Positions 45,210-52,490 of a stretch of DNA of 64,000 bases are shown here, one piece after another. Below the pieces are notes generated by a model. That model had not been told where the DNA came from. It did no database searches and worked only from the letters and a program-made list of their open reading frames with translations. Both the position numbers and the translations under genes were made by a program. The DNA is taken from NCBI RefSeq assembly GCF_020544405.1, contig NZ_CP065410.1, positions 1,984,001-2,048,000 of the forward strand, in the 5' to 3' direction. Origin of the DNA: Pseudomonas sp. IAC-BECa141 (GTDB taxonomy: Bacteria > Pseudomonadota > Gammaproteobacteria > Pseudomonadales > Pseudomonadaceae). Positions within the stretch are counted from its first letter, which is position 1; every line of letters starts with the position of its first letter.

Positions 45210-46880
45210 TCAGCCATGAAACAACAGAAACAGCAGCACCAGATTGCCCAGCAACGCCAGCAACGCCAAAGTCCGCCAGACCTTCAGCGGCTCGCGTTCC
45301 AGCAAGGGGCGAGGGCGTACGTTCAGGCTGCGGCGCTCACCTTGCTCCAGAGTCAGCAGCCATTCCTCGGCGGTTTCATAGCGTTGCAAGGGATCGGCCG
45401 CCACACCGCGCTCCAGACACTGCGCCAGCCACTCCGGCAGATCCGGGCGATATCGCCCGGCACTCACCGGCACCCCGAAACGCGGGCGCTGGAAGGCTTC
45501 GATCTCGCCATAGGGAAAGTGCCCGGTGAGCAGGAAATACAAGGTCACGCCCACCGCATACAGATCCTGTTGCGCGCTGGGTGCTACGCCTTGAAAGGCT
45601 TCCGGCGCGATGTAGCTCGGGGTTCCGGGCAAGGTCGACGGTGCGTCCTGCGACAGGCCGGGGCAATACGCCAGGCCGAAATCCAGCAGGCGCAGCTCGC
45701 CGTCGTCCCCCAGATGCAGGTTTTCCGGTTTGATGTCGCGGTGCAGGATCTGCCGTCGATGCAACAGGCCGACTGCCCGCAGCAGACGTTCGGCCAGATC
45801 CTGCCATTGAGCCAGTGGCAGCGGGCCGCGTTGTTCAAACAACTGCGCCAGGGTTGTCCCCGAATATTCACGCATCACGTAGTACAAATGCTGACGCTGT
45901 CCGGCGCTATGGACTTCAGGAAAATGCCGCCCGGCGACGCGTTTGAGAAACCATTCTTCCGCCAGCAAGGCCTGGCCGGCCTGGGCATCGTCCGCCCATT
46001 GTGCGGGCAAGGTTTTCAACAGCCAGGTCTGGCCCTGACCATCGAGCACTCGATACAGCAACGATTGTTGGCTGCGCCCTATAACCTCCTGAACCCGCCA
46101 GCCTTCAAAGACCTGACCCGGTTTCAGCTGCGGGGGCAGAGGCCACTGCTGCAAATGAACCAGCGCATCGCCAAGGCTGGCCTCCCCGACGGCATCCACC
46201 CGCACCAACAGCGCACTGGCGTTGTCCTGACTGCCGGCCAGGTGCGCAGCGTTGACCAGTGTTTGCGCAGCGCTGTGCAGGTCCGGCTGATCGAGCAAAA
46301 TTGCGGCGATGGCGGTGTCGCCGAGCGCTGCCCACACGCCATCACTGAGCAGCACGAAACATTCGCCGTCACGCAGCTCGCCGTCGAGAAAATCCAGCAC
46401 CAGATGCTGATCCAGTCCCAGTGCGCGCTTGAGCACGTGCTGCATGCCCGGCTGATCCCAGACGTGATCCTCGCTGATCCGCTGCAAGGTCGCTGCGTGC
46501 CAGCGATAGACCCGGCAATCACCGACGTGCGCCAGGGTAAACCGCCGGCCACGCAGGACCAGTGCACTGATCGTGGTGAGCAGCGGCTGACCGCCACCGT
46601 TGGCCTGCAACCAGCGGTTTTGTGCGAGCAACAGACGATCGAGGGCCTGGGCCACGCTCCAGGTTTCCGGGGTGGCGTAGTAATCCAGCGCCAGTGCCTG
46701 CAAAGTCGAGCGCGCGGCCAGCCCGCCATCGGCGCACTGGCTGACGCCGTCGGCGATGGCGAACAGAAAACCTTTGCTCGCAGCCAGCGCCGGGGCCGGC
46801 GTGACCAGGCGCAAGGCGTCCTGGTTTTCCGCGCGTGGTCCGGTGGCGCTGGCTTCGGCGAAACTCAGTTGCAGAGCCAT
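45210..46880 (-). CDS. Bifunctional Ser/Thr phosphatase (PP2C) and protein kinase, membrane anchored
   Basis: A 556-residue fusion. The N-terminal PP2C domain (about 1-240) has FAIADGVSQCADGGLAA, VGDCRVYRW and SQDNASALLV with the metal-binding Asp residues. The C-terminal kinase domain has a Lys in WLLKTLPAQW, HRDIKPENL, LLDFGLAY and the YIAPEAF segment. The last 25 residues form a membrane helix (TLALLALLGNLVLLFLLF). The position between nitrate transporter and nirB matches PA1782 in P. aeruginosa. It presumably modifies a protein of nitrogen assimilation, but the target is unknown. It starts seven bases after the transporter stop. Confidence 0.9.
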   Translation of the reverse strand: MALQLSFAEASATGPRAENQDALRLVTPAPALAASKGFLFAIADGVSQCADGGLAARSTLQALALDYYATPETWSVAQALDRLLLAQNRWLQANGGGQPLLTTISALVLRGRRFTLAHVGDCRVYRWHAATLQRISEDHVWDQPGMQHVLKRALGLDQHLVLDFLDGELRDGECFVLLSDGVWAALGDTAIAAILLDQPDLHSAAQTLVNAAHLAGSQDNASALLVRVDAVGEASLGDALVHLQQWPLPPQLKPGQVFEGWRVQEVIGRSQQSLLYRVLDGQGQTWLLKTLPAQWADDAQAGQALLAEEWFLKRVAGRHFPEVHSAGQRQHLYYVMREYSGTTLAQLFEQRGPLPLAQWQDLAERLLRAVGLLHRRQILHRDIKPENLHLGDDGELRLLDFGLAYCPGLSQDAPSTLPGTPSYIAPEAFQGVAPSAQQDLYAVGVTLYFLLTGHFPYGEIEAFQRPRFGVPVSAGRYRPDLPEWLAQCLERGVAADPLQRYETAEEWLLTLEQGERRSLNVRPRPLLEREPLKVWRTLALLALLGNLVLLFLLFHG

Positions 46881-46887
46881 TCGGGCC

Positions 46888-48099
46888 TCAGACCCGGGCA
46901 GCGGTCACGGCCGCCGAACCCCAAGTGGTTCGCCAGCGACGTTTGACCCCGTGCAGACCGAACCACGCCAATACGCCAAGGCTGGCGAACAACCACAGCG
47001 CCAGTTGATAGCTGCCGGTGCTCTGTTTGATCGCGCCCATGCCTGCCGCCAGGGCAAACCCGCCGATGCCACCGGCCATGCCGATCAGCCCGGTCATCAC
47101 GCCGATTTCGCGACGGAAACGCTGCGGCACCAGTTGAAAAACCGCGCCATTACCTGCGCCGAGGCCGAGCATGGTGCAGACGAAAAGTGCCAGCGCCGCG
47201 TAGGAACTTGGCAGGTTGAAGCCGACCGCTGCTATACAAACCGCTGCAACCGTGTACATCGCCAAGAGGGTGCGGATGCCACCGAAACGGTCAGCCAGCG
47301 CGCCGCCCAGTGGACGCATCAGGCTGCCACCGAACACGCAGGCGGCGGTGTAGTAACCGGCGGTCACCGGGCTCAGGCCGTATTGATCGTTGAAGTAGCC
47401 GGGCAGGGCGCTGGCCAGGCCGATGAAGCCGCCGAAGGTGACGCTGTAAAAAAACATGAACCACCAGCTGTCGCGATCACCCAGGGCCTTGAAATAGTCG
47501 GCCATGGATTTGGCTTTCGGCCGCTCGGGCGCGTTCTTCGCCAGCCAGGCGAACAGCACCAGGGTCAGGATCAGCGGAATCAGGGCGAAACCGAACACAT
47601 TGCTCCAGCCGAACGCCGCCGCCAAAACCGGGGCAATCAACGCCGCGAAAACGGTGCCGGAATTGCCCGCCCCGGCGATGCCCATCGCCTTGCCTTGATG
47701 CTCCGGCGGATACCACTGCGAGGCCAGCGGCAGGGCCACAGCGAACGAGGCGCCGGCCATGCCGAGGAACAGGCCAAGCAGCAAAGCCTGTTCATAACTG
47801 TGGATGCCGAGTTTCCAGGCGCCGAGCAGCGCGCAGATCACGATCACCTGGCCGATCAGCCCGGCGGTTTTCGGCGACAGGCGATCGGCGAGCATGCCCA
47901 TCGCAAAGCGCAGCACCGCGCCGGCCAGAATCGGCGTCGCCACCACGAGCCCGCGCTGTTGGGTGGTCAGATGCAGGTCGGCGGCAATCTGCACCGCCAG
48001 CGGGCCGAGCAGGTACCAGACCATGAAGCTCAGGTCGAAATACAGGAAGGCCGCGAACAGAGTCGGGGTGTGGCCGGATTTCCAGAAGCTTTTATTCAT
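46888..48099 (-). CDS. nasA: Nitrate/nitrite transporter (NarK/NasA-type MFS)
   Basis: A 403-residue inner-membrane protein with twelve hydrophobic segments. The nitrate signature is present in the form GNSGTVFAALIAP (helix 5 region) and GAGNGAVFQLVPQRF (helix 11 region), both typical of NarK/NasA nitrate porters. MNKSFWKSGHTPTLFAAFLYFD starts the protein at 48099; the frame is open to 48174. It follows nasT and a second NasT-type leader and is probably co-transcribed with the kinase-phosphatase gene. Confidence 0.92.
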   Translation of the reverse strand: MNKSFWKSGHTPTLFAAFLYFDLSFMVWYLLGPLAVQIAADLHLTTQQRGLVVATPILAGAVLRFAMGMLADRLSPKTAGLIGQVIVICALLGAWKLGIHSYEQALLLGLFLGMAGASFAVALPLASQWYPPEHQGKAMGIAGAGNSGTVFAALIAPVLAAAFGWSNVFGFALIPLILTLVLFAWLAKNAPERPKAKSMADYFKALGDRDSWWFMFFYSVTFGGFIGLASALPGYFNDQYGLSPVTAGYYTAACVFGGSLMRPLGGALADRFGGIRTLLAMYTVAAVCIAAVGFNLPSSYAALALFVCTMLGLGAGNGAVFQLVPQRFRREIGVMTGLIGMAGGIGGFALAAGMGAIKQSTGSYQLALWLFASLGVLAWFGLHGVKRRWRTTWGSAAVTAARV

Positions 48100-48194
48100 C
48101 GCGCACCTCAGCTGTAGAGAATCTCGAGAAGGAGTCAGAACCAGCACAGTGGGGCGCCGCCACGGCCGCACCACCGGCCCCGGGCTGTGGGGCC

Positions 48195-48290
48195 AAAACG
48201 CAAAAACGCCGCTACCCGGATCGCCGAAGGGGGCGAAGAAGGTGAGCGACGTCTTTGTCGTGGGTGGGGCAACCGCCGTTGGTTACCTGT
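48195..48290 (-). promoter_or_regulatory. NasT (ANTAR)-responsive leader of the nitrate transporter gene
   Basis: Minus strand: first hairpin GGTAACC-AACGGC-GGTTGCC (48268-48287), second hairpin CGAC-AAAGAC-GTCG (48247-48260). Both loops are six bases with A1 and G4. The 3' strand of the second hairpin (GTCG) is part of the 5' strand of the terminator CGTCGCT...AGCGGCG-TTTTT (about 48203-48251). The stem differs from the nirB one by compensating changes (CGAC/GTCG versus GGAC/GTCC). Confidence 0.85.
48200..48252 (-). terminator. Conditional terminator in the nitrate transporter leader
   Basis: Minus strand CGTCGCT and AGCGGCG pair (one wobble), enclosing about 30 bases with an inner GCC/GGC hairpin, followed by five T. 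It lies about 100 bases before the transporter start. Confidence 0.75.
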
Positions 48291-48301
48291 GCGTAATGCT
48301 T

Positions 48302-48317
48302 AGCGAGATTTGTGCCA
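48302..48317 (-). promoter_or_regulatory. Sigma-54 promoter of the nitrate transporter gene
   Basis: Minus strand TGGCACAAATCTCGCT has GG and GC at the RpoN -24/-12 spacing, with C in place of the first T of the -12 block. The position relative to the hexaloop hairpins is the same as at nirB and nasS. Confidence 0.65.
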
Positions 48318-48330
48318 GATCGGTGTGGCT

Positions 48331-48425
48331 TGTTTCCACGCTTTGCGTGCAAACGCATCCGTCACGTTCAGAAGCGGACGCGGAGCGTCCATGGCTGCAT
48401 TCCCACGCGGAGCGTGGGAACGATC
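48331..48425. repeat. Palindromic intergenic repeat, GTTCCCACG family, unit R3 (left arm degenerate)
   Basis: The right half (GGACGCGGAGCGTCC, CCCACGCGGAGCGTGGGAACGATC) is intact, while the left arm reads GTTTCCACGCTTTGCGTGCAAACGC and no longer pairs well. It lies between the nasT stop and the sigma-54 element of the transporter unit. Confidence 0.75.
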
Positions 48426-48441
48426 AATGTGGGGGAGCACT

Positions 48442-49017
48442 TCAGCCCAGCAACTCGCTCATGGCAATGATCTGTTCAGCGACCTGAATCAGTTTCTGCT
48501 GACGGCTCATGGCCTGGCGGCGCATCAGGGTGTAGGCCTCTTCTTCGTTGCAGTCCTTCATTTTCATCAGTAACCCCTTGGCCAGTTCGATGCGCTTGCG
48601 CTCGGCCAGTTGCTGGTCGCGGGCCTGTAGCTGGGCGCGCAAGGCCTGATCGCTTTCGAAGCGGGCCATGGCGACATCGAGAATCGGCTGCAAGCGTTGT
48701 GCGTGAATGCCTTCAACAATGTAGGCACTGACCCCGGACTTGATCGCCTGACGCATCACGCCAGGATCATGTTCGTCGGTGAACATCACGATCGGCCGGG
48801 GCTGGTCGCGGCTGACCAGCACCACTTGCTCCATTACATCGCGGCTCGGTGACTCGGTATCGATCAGGATTACGTCCGGACGCACCGTTTCGACGCGCGC
48901 CGGCAGGTCGATGGTCAGACCCGACTCGTCGATCACCTCGAAACCGGCCTCGGTCAGCGCGGCTTTCAGGCGTCCGACTTTTTTCGCGGTGTCGTTGATC
49001 AGCAGAATGCGCAACAT
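48442..49017 (-). CDS. nasT: Nitrate-responsive antiterminator NasT (ANTAR domain)
   Basis: A 191-residue response-regulator-like protein. The receiver domain (about 1-120) has a possible phospho-acceptor Asp in VILIDTES and the conserved PIVMFTDE; the C-terminal ANTAR domain carries ERKRIELAKGLLMKMKDCNEEEAYTLMRRQAM, with the alanine and aromatic/charged residues that contact RNA hexaloops. NasS holds it inactive without nitrate. Its likely RNA targets are the three leaders in this window. The gene starts 15 bases after the nasS stop. Confidence 0.95.
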   Translation of the reverse strand: MLRILLINDTAKKVGRLKAALTEAGFEVIDESGLTIDLPARVETVRPDVILIDTESPSRDVMEQVVLVSRDQPRPIVMFTDEHDPGVMRQAIKSGVSAYIVEGIHAQRLQPILDVAMARFESDQALRAQLQARDQQLAERKRIELAKGLLMKMKDCNEEEAYTLMRRQAMSRQQKLIQVAEQIIAMSELLG

Positions 49018-49032
49018 GTTCGCGGTCTCCTG

Positions 49033-50244
49033 TCAGCGCTGGGCGAGAAGGGGCGCGCTGTCGCTCAGCGCGTGCAGCTTGAAGCTTCGGGCATAGGCGG
49101 CCGGGTCGCTGCCGTCCCAGATTTTGCCGTCGATCAACTGGCTGCTGCGCATGTCCTTGCCCCGGGCCGCGACGCCCATGGCAGTCGCCGCGTCGCGATA
49201 GATCTCCAGTTGTTGCACCTGACGGGCGACGGCGAGGTAGTCCGGGTCATCGCGCAGCAAACCCCAGCGGCGGAACTGGGTCATGAACCACATCCCATCT
49301 GACAGGTACGGCAGATTCACCGCGCCATCGCCATGAAAACGCAGCGCGTGCAGATCCTGCCAGCGATGACCGAGGCCATCGTCGTAGTCGCCGAGAAAGC
49401 GCGGTTCGATGCAGGACAGCGGGGCGTCGAGGTATTCCGCCGCGCTCAGCAACTGGGCGGTGCTGCGGCGGTTTTCCGGGCTTTCTTCGATGAAGCGGCT
49501 GGCCTCGAGGATCGCCATCACCAGCGCGCGGGCGGTGTTGGGATATTGGTCGACGAAGGCGCGGGTGCAGCCAAGGACTTTTTCCGGGTGATCGGGCCAG
49601 ATGGTCTGGCTTGTCGCCAATGTGAAGCCGAGATCCTGCTGTACGGCGCTGGCCGCCCACGGCTCGCCGACGCAGAAGCCATCAATGCGTCCGGCTTGCA
49701 AGTGCGCGACCATTTGCGGCGGCGGCACGACCACGCTGTCGACATCCTGCAACGGATGAATGCCTTGGCTCGCCAGCCAGTAATAAAGCCACATGGCATG
49801 GGTGCCGGTCGGGAAGGTCTGGGCGAAGGTCAGTTTTGCGCGGGTTTGGTGCACATGCCGGTGCAGTGCTTCAGGACCGGTCACGCCCAGGCCCTGCAAA
49901 CCGTGGGACAGGTTGAGGCTCTGACCGTTCTGGTTCAGGCCCATCAGCACCGCCATGTCGGTCGGCGCGACACCGCCGATGCCCAGGTGCACCGCGTAGA
50001 TCAGGCCGTAGAGGCTGTGGGCGGCATCGAGTTCGCCGCTGACCAGGTTGTCCCGCAGGTTGGCCCAGGAGTTTTGGCGCTTGAGGTTCAGGGTCAGGCC
50101 GTAAGGCTGGGCAAAGCCCTGGGTGGCGGCGACCACCAGCGAGGCGCAGTCGCTCAAGGCCATGAAGCCGAGGTTGATCGCGCTTTTTTCCGGGGCATCG
50201 CTGCCGTTGACCCAGGCCAGCGGCCCGGCGGAGGTTAGAGTCAT
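49033..50244 (-). CDS. nasS: Nitrate sensor NasS (NrtA-like, cytoplasmic)
   Basis: A 403-residue protein of the nitrate/sulfonate-binding family (NrtA/CmpA-like) but without a signal peptide, as expected for the cytoplasmic sensor NasS. Typical parts are LGFMALSDCASLVVAATQGFAQPYGL, GELDAAHSLYGLIYAVHLG, YYWLASQGI and DGFCVGEPWAA. NasS binds nitrate and then releases NasT. The start at 50244 (MTLTSAGPLAWVNG) is chosen by the family N terminus; the frame runs on to 50370 only through the leader. The leader itself has the NasT-target structure, so the pair may be autoregulated. Confidence 0.93.
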   Translation of the reverse strand: MTLTSAGPLAWVNGSDAPEKSAINLGFMALSDCASLVVAATQGFAQPYGLTLNLKRQNSWANLRDNLVSGELDAAHSLYGLIYAVHLGIGGVAPTDMAVLMGLNQNGQSLNLSHGLQGLGVTGPEALHRHVHQTRAKLTFAQTFPTGTHAMWLYYWLASQGIHPLQDVDSVVVPPPQMVAHLQAGRIDGFCVGEPWAASAVQQDLGFTLATSQTIWPDHPEKVLGCTRAFVDQYPNTARALVMAILEASRFIEESPENRRSTAQLLSAAEYLDAPLSCIEPRFLGDYDDGLGHRWQDLHALRFHGDGAVNLPYLSDGMWFMTQFRRWGLLRDDPDYLAVARQVQQLEIYRDAATAMGVAARGKDMRSSQLIDGKIWDGSDPAAYARSFKLHALSDSAPLLAQR

Positions 50245-50257
50245 AAAAGCCACCCTC

Positions 50258-50306
50258 AAAAAAAACGTCGTCCCAGGCTTTGCCCGCGCAAAACCGAGAG
50301 ACGACG
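50258..50306 (-). terminator. Conditional terminator in the nasS leader
   Basis: Minus strand CGTCGTCTC... and ...GGGACGACG form the outer stem, with a GCCCGC/GCGGGC-like inner part; eight T follow. It lies 15-60 bases before the nasS start. Confidence 0.8.
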
Positions 50307-50340
50307 CCATTGTCCTTGCCTGCACGCCACCATTGGCCTG
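50258..50340 (-). promoter_or_regulatory. NasT (ANTAR)-responsive leader in front of nasS
   Basis: Minus strand: first hairpin GCC-AATGGT-GGC with extra outer pairs (50326-50337), second hairpin GAC-AATGGC-GTC (50303-50314). Both six-base loops have A1 and G4. The second hairpin overlaps the 5' strand of the terminator CGTCGT...ACGACG followed by eight T (about 50258-50306). It is the third copy of the arrangement in this locus. Confidence 0.75.
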
Positions 50341-50360
50341 CGGGCTGATGCCGGGGAAGG

Positions 50361-50376
50361 TGCAAGGCATATGCCA
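50361..50376 (-). promoter_or_regulatory. Sigma-54 promoter of nasS-nasT
   Basis: Minus strand TGGCATATGCCTTGCA matches the RpoN consensus with correct -24 GG and -12 GC spacing and TTGCA at -12. A 22-bp inverted repeat GCGCACGG...CCGTGCGC (50378-50399) lies directly upstream and may be an activator or repressor site, or a structural element of the divergent pyrD leader. Confidence 0.7.
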
Positions 50377-50466
50377 TGCGCACGGATTTACCCGTGCGCC
50401 TCGCGCGCTGGGGCGATGCCCGGCTATAATCGCCGCCTCTTTTCGCCGCCCGAGTCATAGCCGCCC

Positions 50467-51486
50467 ATGTACACCCTGGCCCGTCAGCTGTTGTTCAAAC
50501 TTTCCCCGGAAACCTCCCACGATCTGTCGCTGGATCTGATCGGCGCAGGCGGGCGTTTGGGCCTCAACGGCTTGCTGTGCAAGGCCCCGGCGTCGCTGCC
50601 GGTGAATGTCATGGGCCTGCAATTCCCGAACCCTGTCGGTCTGGCGGCCGGTCTCGACAAGAACGGCGCGGCCATCGACGGCTTCGCGCAGCTGGGTTTC
50701 GGTTTTGTCGAAATCGGCACCGTGACCCCGCGCCCGCAGCCGGGCAACCCGAAACCACGGATTTTCCGCCTGCCGGAAGCCGAGGCGATCATCAATCGCA
50801 TGGGTTTCAACAACCTCGGTGTGGATAACCTGCTGGCGCGGGTGGCGGCGGCCAAATACAAGGGCGTGCTGGGGATCAACATCGGCAAGAACTTCGACAC
50901 CCCGGTCGAGCGCGCGGTTGAGGACTATCTGATCTGCCTGGACAAGGTCTACGCCCACGCCAGTTACGTCACGGTCAACGTCAGTTCGCCGAACACTCCG
51001 GGCCTGCGCAGCCTGCAATTCGGCGATTCGCTCAAGCAATTGCTGGCAGACCTGGCCACCCGCCGCGCCGAACTGGCCCTGCGCCACGGCAAACATGTAC
51101 CGCTGGCGATCAAGATCGCGCCGGACATGACCGACGAAGAAACCGCGCAAGTCGCCCAGGCGTTGATCGAAACCGGGATGGACGCGGTGATCGCCACCAA
51201 CACCACCCTCAGCCGCGTGGGTGTCGAAGGCATGGAACACGGTGACGAGGCGGGCGGTCTGTCCGGCGCTCCGGTGCGTGAGAAGAGCACCCACACCGTG
51301 AAAGTGCTGGCGTCCGAGCTGGGCGGCAAGCTGCCGATCATCGCGGCGGGCGGCATCACCGAAGGCAAGCATGCGGCCGAGAAGATCGCTGCCGGCGCGA
51401 GCCTGGTGCAGATCTACTCCGGCTTCATCTACAAGGGCCCGGCGCTGATCCGCGAATCGGTGGACGCGATCGCCGCCAAACGCTGA
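50467..51486 (+). CDS. pyrD: Dihydroorotate dehydrogenase (quinone), class 2
   Basis: The 339-residue membrane-associated flavoenzyme oxidises dihydroorotate in pyrimidine synthesis and passes electrons to quinone. The N-terminal helical extension ([24 protein letters not shown]) marks class 2. Other signatures are [33 protein letters not shown] with the catalytic Ser, and [22 protein letters not shown] at 50425-50430 could be its -10 element. It is divergent from nasS. Confidence 0.96.
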   Translation: MYTLARQLLFKLSPETSHDLSLDLIGAGGRLGLNGLLCKAPASLPVNVMGLQFPNPVGLAAGLDKNGAAIDGFAQLGFGFVEIGTVTPRPQPGNPKPRIFRLPEAEAIINRMGFNNLGVDNLLARVAAAKYKGVLGINIGKNFDTPVERAVEDYLICLDKVYAHASYVTVNVSSPNTPGLRSLQFGDSLKQLLADLATRRAELALRHGKHVPLAIKIAPDMTDEETAQVAQALIETGMDAVIATNTTLSRVGVEGMEHGDEAGGLSGAPVREKSTHTVKVLASELGGKLPIIAAGGITEGKHAAEKIAAGASLVQIYSGFIYKGPALIRESVDAIAAKR

Positions 51487-51489
51487 TCC

Positions 51490-51600
51490 TTTGTGAGAGC
51501 GAGCTTGCTCGCGATGGCGTCTGTTCAGTCAACATTTCGTGTGACTGATGCACCGCCATCGCGAGCAAGTCGAGTCGTCGCACCGTCGCTCCCACAGGTT
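51490..51600. repeat. REPIN-type repeat, GTGGGAGC family, unit Q3 (right arm carries an 18-nt insert)
   Basis: Left arm TGAGAGCGAGCTTGCTCGCGA and right arm TCGCGAGCAAG...TCGCTCCCACA flank about 50 bases. The right arm is interrupted at 51570-51587 by TCGAGTCGTCGCACCGTC, which is absent from units Q1 and Q4. Confidence 0.8.
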
Positions 51601-51630
51601 TTGTGTATGGCATAAATAATTGGCAGGCAT

Positions 51631-51657
51631 AAAAAAGGGCTCCTCGAAGGAGCCCCT
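51631..51657 (-). terminator. Terminator after rmf
   Basis: Minus strand GGGGCTCCT-TCG-AGGAGCCC followed by six T, about 90 bases after the rmf stop. It also lies downstream of pyrD and the Q3 repeat. Confidence 0.8.
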
Positions 51658-51744
51658 GGGCCGTGGCCCGCCGTCCGGGAAGGACGTGCATGGTGATCAG
51701 GTTTTTACGAAATCAGATTGTCGTGTCGCAATAAGTGCCCTGTG

Positions 51745-51960
51745 TCAGCCGACGGCGTGAAGTTCGTTGAGTCTGTGGATTCCCGCAGTGCCGGTCATAC
51801 CGTCCCAGTTGTCGCCGCGTCCTTCTCGCCAGCCGTTGATCCAGGCTTGACGTACCGACGGTAGAGTAAATGGGCAAAGCTCACGGGATTTGCCACCAAC
51901 GCCATATTGATATCCGCGCAAAAAAGCTCTTTCCAACGGATCACGCTTAAGTCTTCTCAT
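51745..51960 (-). CDS. rmf: Ribosome modulation factor
   Basis: This 71-residue basic protein has the full RMF pattern: RDPLERAFLRGYQYGVGGKS, the LCPF segment and RQAWINGWREGRGDNWDG. RMF dimerises ribosomes into inactive 100S particles in stationary phase or stress. An AGGGA site lies eight bases before the ATG. It stands alone and is divergent from rlmKL across a long intergenic region. Confidence 0.96.
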   Translation of the reverse strand: MRRLKRDPLERAFLRGYQYGVGGKSRELCPFTLPSVRQAWINGWREGRGDNWDGMTGTAGIHRLNELHAVG

Positions 51961-52490
51961 AGGGTGTTTCCCTCACTTGTTGACTGTTTTTGTCGCGTCG
52001 ACCTCAATTGAGGTCTGGCAGAAAAACTCTGCCGTTGGCGGCTCGCTGCCGGCGTGGCGAGCCAAGGTGTTGACGCCGTTGCGACGTCAACCTGTGTGCA
52101 GTTCTAACCAATGAGTCACATCGATGGAATGACCGTTTTGTCATAAGGACGTAACGAAAAAGATGCTATGGCCATAAGTAACCGCGTATTTATCCAGTGT
52201 TTATTGGCCAAACCCCGGTATGATCGGCCCCGCGCTGGATGATGAGGTTAATCCTTTAGTGAGAATGACCCACGTTTACGCTGGGTTACTATTCGACGAA
52301 GGGTTGCTTTGAGTCATTTTGTTGCTTCAACTTCTTTATCTGTCCCGGCATCTAAGCTCTTTTAACCCGAGCAGCGGGGATGGAACGGCACACCTTCGTG
52401 CCACGCGGGCGTTCTTGTAGAAAAGCGCCTGATTGAAAACCGGACCGGCAATGCGTTGCCGGTTCATTAGCCAAAGGCTGTGAAAAAACC
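51961..52490. other. Long intergenic region between rmf and rlmKL
   Basis: These 530 bases hold no gene I can support. The rmf-proximal half is AT-richer and probably contains the growth-phase-controlled rmf promoter. The rlmKL-proximal half has short inverted repeats, for example ACCGGCAATGCGTTGCCGGT (52443-52462), about 30 bases before the rlmKL start. The overall length suggests regulation on both sides, but no recognisable operator was found. Confidence 0.5.

Noticed and set aside
50378..50399. 22-bp palindrome before nasS as an NtrC site
   Set aside because: The GCAC/GTGC halves are ten bases apart, not seven as in the NtrC consensus, and it lies too close to the -24 element for an enhancer.
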